Assembly: GCA_964035545.1 (NCBI GenBank)
Contig: OZ037771.1
Span: 14,700,633-14,764,632, forward strand
Direction: 5' to 3'
Length of the DNA: 64,000 nucleotides
DNA from: Bugula neritina
Taxonomy: Eukaryota > Bryozoa > Gymnolaemata > Cheilostomatida > Bugulidae
The translations under genes and the position numbers were made by a program. Below, one piece after another: positions 36,727-64,000 of the stretch. The notes under the pieces were generated by a model. It was not told where the DNA came from and did no database searches. It saw only the letters and a program-made list of their open reading frames with translations. Position 1 is the stretch's first letter; each line of letters begins with the position of its first letter.

Positions 36727-37505
36727 TGTGTGTGTGTGTGTGTGTGTGTGTCTGTGTGTGTGTGTGTGTGTGTCTGTGTGTTGTGTGTGTGTGTGTCTGT
36801 GTGTGTGTGTGTGTGTGTGTCTGTGTGTGTGTGTATCTGTGTGTGTGTCTGTGTGTGTGTCTGTGTGTGTGTGTCTGTGTGTGTGTGTGTGTGTCTGTGT
36901 GTGTGTGTCTGTGTGTGTGTGTGTGTCTGTGTGTGTCTGTGTGTGTATGTGTGTGTGCGTGTATGTGTGTGTGTGTATGTGTGTGTGCGTGTATGTGTGT
37001 GTGTGTGTCCGTGTGTGTGTGTGTGTGTGTCTGTGTGTTGTGTGTGTGTGTGTGTGTCTGTGTGTGTGTGTGTGTCTGTGTGTGTGTGTCTGTGTGTGTC
37101 TGTGTGTGTATGTGTGTGTGCGTGTATGTGTGTGTGTGTGTGTATGTGTGTGTGCGTGTATGTGTGTGTGTGTGCGCGCTATCTATAATTTAAGAAATTT
37201 TATTTAAAATCAATGCAGATGAATTTCTATTGAATTTCAGACTTTAGTCACATGCTGTTTGGATAAATAGAGAAACATTTTACAAGCAATATATAAGCTA
37301 ATATGACAGTTTGACTTACACTAACTGAGAAAGTAGAACATATACATATGAAATACTCCTTAGTTTAACAAATTCTATTTGTAGTCCAAATGGAGCTATT
37401 GAAATTCACTACAGCAAAGCATGCCGATGGGTCAGAGTTCAAGATATGATCAGCAAGAAAACATATTTATACAGACGGTGCTCTTGTCGGGAGCCTTATG
37501 ATTAA
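35630..37505 (+). CDS. Small cysteine-rich protein, copy 2 (unknown family)
   Basis: Three coding exons: 35630-35799, 36547-36615, 37385-37505, all joined in phase 2; 119 aa from the ATG at 35630. Cysteines at residues 51, 63, 75, 77, 93, 112, 114 (plus C3); C-terminal motif [21 protein letters not shown]. It is a tandem paralogue of the gene at 32697. The N-terminal ~20 residues after the ATG are moderately hydrophobic ([17 protein letters not shown]) but not a classic signal peptide. An acceptor inside this stretch (CATGCAG, 35649-35655) could instead be the true exon start, with the N-terminus encoded elsewhere. Intron 2 carries a large GT microsatellite. Function unknown. Confidence 0.72.
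36694..37182. repeat. Long interrupted (GT)n microsatellite
   Basis: About 490 bp of GT repeats broken by regular CTGTGT, ATGTGT and GCGTGT variants, in intron 2 of the cysteine-rich gene copy 2. Blocks of ~270 bp recur in the same order of interruptions, suggesting a larger duplication inside the array. It gives long Cys-Val frames that are not genes. Confidence 0.97.
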
Positions 37506-39953
37506 ATTACTAGCTCAAAATTTGCATTTTAATCTGCATTTAATCTGCAAATTTTGCCTATATAAAACTAAATTGCAATTTTGTCAAAAATGTTTAGGTA
37601 GAGTGAATAAGTGAGGAAGACAGCGAATGGGTCTTCAATTATAAATTTTAATTTAGCTATAGCACCATATTATACACTACTATATGATATATATGAATGT
37701 ATATTATATATAGCATGTACATATACAGTACAATTTTACTAATGAATATGTAATAAATGTAAATAGTGTGTACATATGCTATGATACACATGTATAAGGT
37801 GTGGGATCGCTACTTTCCTTATATACACTTCAAAACACAAGGTCATGCAGCATATTGTAAGGTCGTTGCAATATAAATAATAATATTGCTGTTATATAAT
37901 ATGTGCATGCTTATTACAAAAATAATTAGATAGTCAACTACACTGTGGTACCTCCTATGGGAACACAACTCCTTGAAGCTTTCAAATAATTATCTATAAA
38001 CAACAGATACACGCGACACAGTTACAGTACCAGCAGTTGTATATGACAATTTCCTTTAGACCTTTAGACAATTGTTCTACAATCTATCAGTGTTGGCAGG
38101 CAGGCAGACCCTTCCTTACTAACCTCAGCTAGCAACAGAGAACTTGTATAATTCTTTAGGATTTCAGAGTCGGCATGGTCTTACTTAATTAGTGCAGATT
38201 CTACATTGTGACAAATGAGTCAATGTTGCATAACTGCAATCTTTATATTTTCTTTGCATGCCCTTGGCTGGACATATATTACATGGCACTGCTTCCAGTC
38301 TAAGGCTAGGCTTAGAACATGCCGAATTCTCATTTTTATCATATGCTGACTCTGAAGGCATATCTGCAAAACTCAAGTCAGCACATATAGCTGCCTTCAC
38401 AGTGCAACTCAACATTGTTAATGCACCTTATACAACGTACATCTAGACCAGTTCTATGAAGTGTAAGTAACTCCAAATTATACCACACTCATTCCTAAAA
38501 GGCTTTTATTTATCTTGTTCTTGTTGATTAGATTTTTCAAAGAACTCAGCTTTAAATATTTTACTTATATTTTTTCTATATATATTATTATTCTAAAGTA
38601 TATGTCTGGGCAAAATTTAAAGCATACATATATATTGATGTGTTATTTGTAAAAGGACACCAGGCAACAAATGGCAACTATATAGTTTATGCTGCCAAAA
38701 ACTAAAATAATGTAAATAAAAGAGTATAAGAAGTTTGAAAAATAAAATTTAGCACTTGTTGCTATATAGTAAGGCCTGTAAGTAGCCTTATATCCAAAGA
38801 AAAAACACTGAACTATCAAGCTGATAGCTCAGACATTAATCATGCATGTGCAGCAACGCAGAAATTTTACAATATTTTCTTCATATGATTTTTGGTTTGG
38901 GCCGTCTGTTGAAACTTCCGATAGTGAGAACATAATATATACATATAACATAGGCTATTCCCAATATATGTCCATCACTGCACCTATACCTCTATTTTAA
39001 CTTGTGCAACATTTGAGAGATCAAGGAAGGATAATCTGTATGAAAATTCTAGCACTGCAGTTTATTTCTGCACATTATTTAGATATCCTGGTGGCTATGT
39101 AATGTATGTTAGTATTAATAAATGTACATACATTATGTTGCAGCTCATTATTGACTTGGTTGTGAAAGTATGGTTTTTCTGTTTGTGGGTGTTGCACAAG
39201 TTTTATAACAGCCCAACTGTGTCAATATTTAGAGGGTGTAAGTTAATATGCTGTGACTGTAAACACGTTAAAGTTTACTTTATTACAAACTTGCACGAAT
39301 ACGATGACTTATACTTCCAAATAACCCAGTATTGGCATAATATTATACTGGGTGCATAGCTTGCAACTGGGTAGATTAAGTTAGACTAGGAAATCTAATT
39401 TGAGGTATGAAATACCTATGGGTCAGCACAAAGGTACTGGTCTCACCAGTTACACCCACGCACAGCTAGAAACCTGGGCTATAAGAGAAATAGTCTAAGT
39501 ATTTATTGCATAGCCTGGAACTTTATTGAAAGTATTTAATTGAGCATTCAAAAGACAATAGCAGTATTATTGTCTTTGACATTAGAGCAATGCAATCAAT
39601 AAACTTGTAATACAAAAATATGAATAGATAACATAACAAAGAATGAAACTATCAGTGCACTTGGGACCAGCTTTCTATAATCCATTCACAATGGAATAGC
39701 AGAGACCTGGAGAAATAGCTAAATGTGATTTTAATGACCAGCTAGTATAAAGTATTACACATTCAAAGTTGCACAATATGCCAGATCAATGCTACAGGTG
39801 GATGGTTTGTCTTGATAGTTAGCAAATAAAACAAGTTGGACATGAGATGTCTTTGGTATATAGCTGAGAGAACACTCTAAGAAACTTTCAAGCTAAGAAA
39901 AACAGAAAAATAAAGATTGGTGGCATTAAAACTACTAACAATAATTAAAATAA

Positions 39954-39997
<44 letters not shown>

Positions 39998-40468
39998 CCA
40001 GCAGCAGTAGTAGTAGTAGTAATACTAGTAGCAGTACTAGTAGTAGTAGCAGTAGCAGTAGAAGTACTAGTAGTTGTAGTAGTAGTAGTAGTAGCAGTAG
40101 CAGTAGTAGTATAGTAGTAGCAATAGTAGTAGTAGTAGCAGTAGCAGTAGTAGTATAGTAGTAGCAATAGTAGTAGTAGTAGTAGTACTAGTAGTAGCAA
40201 CAGTAGTAGTAGTAGTAGTAGTAGTAGCAACAGTAGTAGTAGTAGCAGTAGCAGTAGTAGTATAGTAGTAGCAACAGTAGTAGTAGTAGCAGTAGTAGTA
40301 GTAGTAGCAGCGAAACTATCTAATTTCTTAAAACTAACTATTGAAGCATTATTTAAGCCCATGACTCCAGCACAGTAAATACATACACAAGAATATATAC
40401 TATTACACTATATCACAATAATATAGCATCAAATAAATACAAGTTGCACCGAGGAAAGCTAGAAAATA
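37506..40468. other. Intergenic region with an AGT microsatellite
   Basis: No convincing gene on either strand. Short frames at 38185-38446 and 39102-39359 have no domain, splice partner or paralogue. The only structured element is the AGT repeat at 39953-40313. The right end holds the 3' UTR of PACRG-like. Confidence 0.5.
39953..40313. repeat. (AGT)n trinucleotide microsatellite
   Basis: About 360 bp of AGT/GTA repeats with AGC, ACT and ATAGT interruptions; partly duplicated internally (the segment AGTAGCAATAGTAGTAGT recurs). It sits ~150 bp beyond the PACRG-like stop codon. Confidence 0.97.
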
Positions 40469-42764
40469 TCAACCAACTATAATAGAGTTATAAGTTGGTA
40501 TTTTAAACTTGATAATGGCGGTTGCTTCGCGACCCCCATTGATCTCTGTCGTCTGCAGAACTTTGATAATATGATCTCTAAATGCGGAGTCGTTGAGGCG
40601 CTTAGACATGGGCACTAGAAACTGTTTCAAATGCTGATTCAAAGACTGAGCTACGGCAGCACTCAAAGCTGCCAGTACCTCCAGACCCCCTTCAAACACC
40701 TGCGGAACAGTCAGTAAGACTACATGAATAAACTCACGCGGACATTGTGAGCAGACTTAGCCATATGGTCTACTCATGCAGTATTTTAGTTAACTTGTTC
40801 TCTAAACCAAGTTAAATACATGCAATATAGAAATTAAATAACATTCAAGTTGAAAATGATCAAAACCACTTTTTGCTTATTTCACAAAAACTATTGCACT
40901 ACAGTTTTGAATAAACTCGAAATATTGCAAAGAATAAAAAGGAATAAATGAAATTTCACTCTCAACACTGGTTGTATTACATTTTGATACGAAAGAAGCT
41001 GTTTTGTATTCAACATGCAAGTGTCAAGCTTTTTAATGTCATATAAAATGCTGAAGGAATTCTTGTTTCTTTACATACATAGTTTAGCTAAGCACTGAAT
41101 AATGAAGAAGGGAGAAGATGCCATAGCCTGAGTACCTTATTGTCTGAATGAGAGAGGGCGGCCCGTATTGGCCCCACAACCTTGGCCAGGACAGGTAAAG
41201 TACTAGGACCAGCGGTGGGTAGATTCATTAGCTCGATGAATCCCTGTCGAGCCACAAACGAGTAGGGGTGGACGGTTTCCTTCAGCCCCTCCGCCAGGGT
41301 CACTAGAAGGGGGTCAAAGCTGGCCTGGTCAATCGGCGGGTTCCATGATAACGTGTTCTTCACAGAGCCGTGTACCAGTCTAATCACAAAAATCAAAGAC
41401 TAATTGATTCAGACACAAACTGTCATTCTAATCGATTAGACAGAATCAATAAGTCTGGTTGAATGAATTGAATATTGAATAATAACTCTAGTCTCACTCT
41501 GGCTGAGGTCATAGAGTTCATTGTGAGAGATTTACAAGCTTAGATGTAACTGCAAACAAGCAGCGATCTCACAGGTAACAAAGTAACAGCTACTATCACA
41601 CTACTACTAGACTTTCAAGAATATAAAGCACACATTAGTTATAAATCTTTATTTAGACTGTACAAATGTAAGGCTAACACTTATTAATTGTCTAACAACT
41701 ATAAATTAGCTGCCAAATGATGACAAAACACTGATTCATTGGCATAAATACAAGTATGGCTGACTAATTTTACATCAAACAAGTGAAATTTGCAAATATT
41801 GCCAGTCGCCAATTCCTATAATCAATTTCAGAGTTTCTAAACTGAAATCTCTTTGCAACTGACTTTTTCTAACGTCAAACAGCAAATGAAGAAATCACGT
41901 GAGACAACTTAAAAAGTACAACCTAAATGTGCGATGATGTAGCAGTTGCCGTAAAAGAATACCTGCAAGGGATGCCGCCATTGCGGTAGACTGACACAAA
42001 CGCCGATGCATTCTTACTATCGCTGAAAGGGTCGCATGTTTTAGGGTTCAGCTTATCTGACGGACGAATAGGACGTCCCGAGTCTGAGCTGGCTGAAGAT
42101 GGCTTTGATTTTACACCTTGAAAAGTAGAACTGCAGTTGAGAGATGCCAATTGAACAAATGCAAAATGAAAGTATAAGGGTTATCTTACTTAATTTAGTA
42201 CAAACTCAACATCTCTAGTTTTTGGCTATTTTTCATAATTCAGCAGCTAATGTAATGTATATGTTTTTTTGCACTAAACAAATAAGACATTAACAAATAC
42301 AACAAGATAATCAAGGTTATTTTTAATTCTGCTTGCTTTGATTTTTTAGTAAAAAGTAGCAGATATCTGTGATGATTTTTTTGAATCGCAATCCGTGTAT
42401 ATATAATTTAGCTCGTGTGACAATGGTGCGGCGCTTCAATGTTGCAGGATTCCGTTCCAAGTCTTCTTTTGCTATGCATATTTAGAATCAGCACATGAAA
42501 TACTTCATATAGTAAATTTTTATGAATTTTGAGTATAAATTTAATTCTTGGTCCAAATTTGCTGAAGAGTACTGAAAAAGTAAAATGATCCTCGTAATTC
42601 ATTATAAAATTATGTTGGAAAGACTGGAAGTAGTGTTTTTTACCGCTGCTAGCCGAGGAAGGTTTACTTCTGATGTCACTACTAGCAGAGCAGGCAGAAG
42701 ACGGCTTAGACCTGGTACCACCACTTCCTGCTCGGGAGGAGCCGGCACTAGATGATTTCTTCAT
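40469..42764 (-). CDS. PACRGL: PACRG-like protein (PACRGL)
   Basis: Parkin co-regulated gene-like protein: alpha-helical ARM/HEAT-type fold, related to the axonemal inner-junction protein PACRG. Four exons (minus): 42764-42644, 42116-41963, 41379-41136, 40699-40469; GT-AG, in frame, 249 aa (human about 248). The N-terminal ~65 residues are Ser-rich with repeated RSKPSSA motifs. The conserved core follows: RPSDKLNPKTCDPF, FVSVYRNGGIPCRLVHGSVK, SFDPLLVTLAEGLKET, HPYSFVARQGF, LSHSDNKVFEGGLEVL, and a C-terminal IKFKIPTYNSI. It is divergent from dynein heavy chain, with starts 1.9 kb apart. The role is inferred from the family only. Confidence 0.96.
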
Positions 42765-42794
42765 GGATACACCATTCCATTAGCGACGTGCAAC

Positions 42795-42895
42795 ACCGAG
42801 TGTAGAGTGGCACTGAGCGTAGAGTAACACTGAGTGTAGAGTACTACTGAGTGTAGAGTACTACTGAGTGTAGAGTACCACTGGGTGTAGAGAGA
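42795..42895. repeat. 17-bp repeat upstream of PACRG-like
   Basis: Five to six copies of TGAGTGTAGAGTACTAC with substitutions, immediately 5' of the PACRG-like start codon, so within its promoter or 5' UTR. Confidence 0.8.
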
Positions 42896-43779
42896 GGTTA
42901 CTAGTTACGGTTGACACTAGAAAAAATAAGCAGAATTAATCAAAAGCCAAGCAATTCAGGCTCAACTTGCACTGTTTCAATAATTCCCAGTGGTCAGTTA
43001 CTGAAATGATGAAGCAGATATTTGCAGGTAATTTAAGCAAATTTAGCAAAAATTAAAAAAGCTTGTTTAGGTGGCACTCTAAATTTCAAATATTCAGATA
43101 AGGAGATACCAATATTTGTAGTTTAAGAATAACTGTAACATAAATCTAAGTGCAGCATCTCGCTAATACTAAAACTAGTATTTATAGTGAACTTATTTGT
43201 AATTCACTCACTGAACTTAAGACATAAGTAATCATATTCATATCAAGTAATAGCTAATACACGGATACATATTAGAAATTGAAATTATATTACTATTATG
43301 ATAATCAGTATTACTTACTATCAATATTAACATATTTAATTCTAAACTAATAAATGATTAGAAACAGAAAATTTTAAGAATTACTTAACAAGTAATATTT
43401 GAACAAATAATTGAAGTCACCGAAACCTTCAAATTGTGTAAATTTAATACTCATACTTATATTCAAAGTAATTCCCTTTCACATTTAGTAATCAAAGTTA
43501 TATTTACACTAAATCTAATAGCAATCGTAATTATCAGTGTTCTAAAAGTAAATCTAATACCATCAACTAATAGTATTAGTATTGCTCCTGTGCCCCATCT
43601 GAATAAGTCTTTAGCCTGATTTAACAAAAAACCTTTCCCTCAGAGAGTTCTCAATGAGAGAGTGACTATAAACTTGCGTAAGTTTATAACAAGGGTTGAA
43701 TCTGAATGTCAGAGTGAAATACCTGCCCAGTTGTACAAAGATAAAGAAAAATCATGTTTCTTACAGGGATGGCGAGTGC

Positions 43780-43990
43780 GTGAGTTTTATTAGTAATATT
43801 ATTAGTATTACCATTAGTATTACAATTAGTTATTTAGTAGAACTAATAGCTATTACTATTAGTATTATTATTAGTGTTACTATTACTATTAGTATTACTA
43901 TTACTATTAGTATTAGCATTACCGGTACTTTACTACTACTAAGTACTATTAGACTTAGTATTAGTATTACTATTAGTATTAGTATTACAC
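43780..43990. repeat. (ATTAGT)n-type low-complexity repeat
   Basis: Tandem ATTAGTATT and ATTACTATTAGT units over ~200 bp. Related sequence occurs at 22,740-23,130. Confidence 0.85.
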
Positions 43991-44698
43991 TATGAACAGC
44001 AGACAACAGTATTAGTATCACTATGTGAATGTCTAACTGGCCAACTTTATTAGCTTTACCTCTAGTTTTACTTAGACTTAGATCAATTTAAACTAAAACT
44101 TAAAGTGAATTATCAATTAATATTAATTACAATTATTAAATTTTAATTTAATCATTAATCCTAATGAAAACATCAAGTTCGTCTATAATAATATTAATAA
44201 TAATATTCATACTAGTTTTAACAAAATATATTGAAAATTTATGTATACGAAAACATTAAATAAAATAAATTCATTAAACAAAGCTAAGACTAAGAACAAG
44301 TGCATTTACTCTGTCTGCGATCACACTTTGTCACCAGATACTAACCAAATGAAATGCGAATATTACGGATGTTTGCCTGTAGGAGAAGTTGCAACAGTTT
44401 AATCGCTACAATGCTGAATGTTTATGTCGAGGGGCTCCCTTTCCTCCTCGCTTTGAAACAATCAGTTCTCGCGGAACAAAACAGTTAGAAGAAGAAATAT
44501 GATTCGCCTTATGTGTATATCACAAAGATACAACGTTATTACCTATTGGCTTAATAGCTATACAGGAAACTCGGAAATTGAGGTCGGAAATAATCATCTG
44601 ACGCGTTTATGCTGTAGATTTTAGCAAGTTTTTTTTCATTTAACTGTCCACTAGGCACGCTTTTTCAAATTGTTGAACTCAAATTGTTAAAGCCCAAT

Positions 44699-64000
<19,302 letters not shown>

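Larger units (their letters stand above)
42765..44698. other. Divergent promoter region, PACRG-like / dynein heavy chain
   Basis: About 1.9 kb between the two start codons. It contains GAGTGTAGAGTACTACT repeats at 42795-42895 and ATTAGTATT repeats at 43780-43990. Otherwise AT-rich without recognisable genes; core promoter elements could not be assigned. Confidence 0.55.

Noticed and set aside
36694-37207. Long open frames of Cys-Val repeats on the plus strand
   Set aside because: All three frames are open only because the DNA is a GT microsatellite; it lies in an intron of the cysteine-rich gene.
38185-38446. Overlapping short frames on both strands
   Set aside because: No domain, no splice partner, and composition like the surrounding non-coding DNA.
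39102-39359. 85-residue frame with a CCDC motif, considered as a third cysteine-rich paralogue
   Set aside because: The cysteine spacing and the WVR...YLYR motif of the two paralogues are absent, and no matching exons flank it.
44684-44698. Upstream in-frame extension of dynein (residues LKPN before the Met)
   Set aside because: It begins at a TTG, not ATG. The family N-terminus starts at the ATG at 44699.

Overview
This is a stretch of animal nuclear DNA. All protein genes are split by GT-AG introns, exons are GC-richer than the AT-rich introns and spacers, and there are microsatellites, minisatellites, a tRNA-derived SINE and short inverted-repeat transposons. The gene content (eIF4A, an ABCC4-type transporter, a FAM47E-like protein, PACRG-like and cytoplasmic dynein heavy chain) indicates a metazoan. 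I think an invertebrate, possibly a lophotrochozoan, but the species cannot be named from this sequence.

Layout, left to right: a 767-bp foldback/MITE element packed with GATCGATC motifs (787-1553); eIF4A on the minus strand (2292-5566, 7 exons, 402 aa); an ABCC4/MRP4-like full transporter on the minus strand (7347-22033, 25 exons, 1360 aa, reading frame intact but with catalytic motifs of both nucleotide-binding domains altered); a FAM47E-like gene on the plus strand (23780-29527, 11 exons, 472 aa) with an antisense tRNA-Asp(GTC) in intron 8; a second MITE-like element (30713-31461); two tandem, paralogous genes for small cysteine-rich proteins of unknown family (32697-34147 and 35630-37505); a SINE between them (35097-35222); PACRG-like on the minus strand (40469-42764, 4 exons, 249 aa); and, divergent from it, the first half of cytoplasmic dynein 1 heavy chain on the plus strand (44699 to beyond 64000, 43 exons here, about 2,360 residues: tail, linker, AAA1 and AAA2).

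Exon boundaries were assigned by matching conserved protein families and requiring GT-AG sites with compatible phases. The five family-recognised genes all stay in frame through every junction, which is strong internal support. The genes do not form one pathway, although PACRG-like and FAM47E-like proteins and dynein would suit an organism with ciliated cells.

The most unusual property is that many introns carry tandem arrays whose repeat unit spans an exon-intron junction: the unit contains the last bases of an exon plus its splice donor, or the splice acceptor plus the first bases of an exon. Several genes here show it (ABCC4-like, FAM47E-like, dynein), leaving rows of decoy splice sites beside the real one. 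The other two highlights are the apparently catalytically degenerate ABCC transporter and the pair of cysteine-rich proteins without an obvious family.
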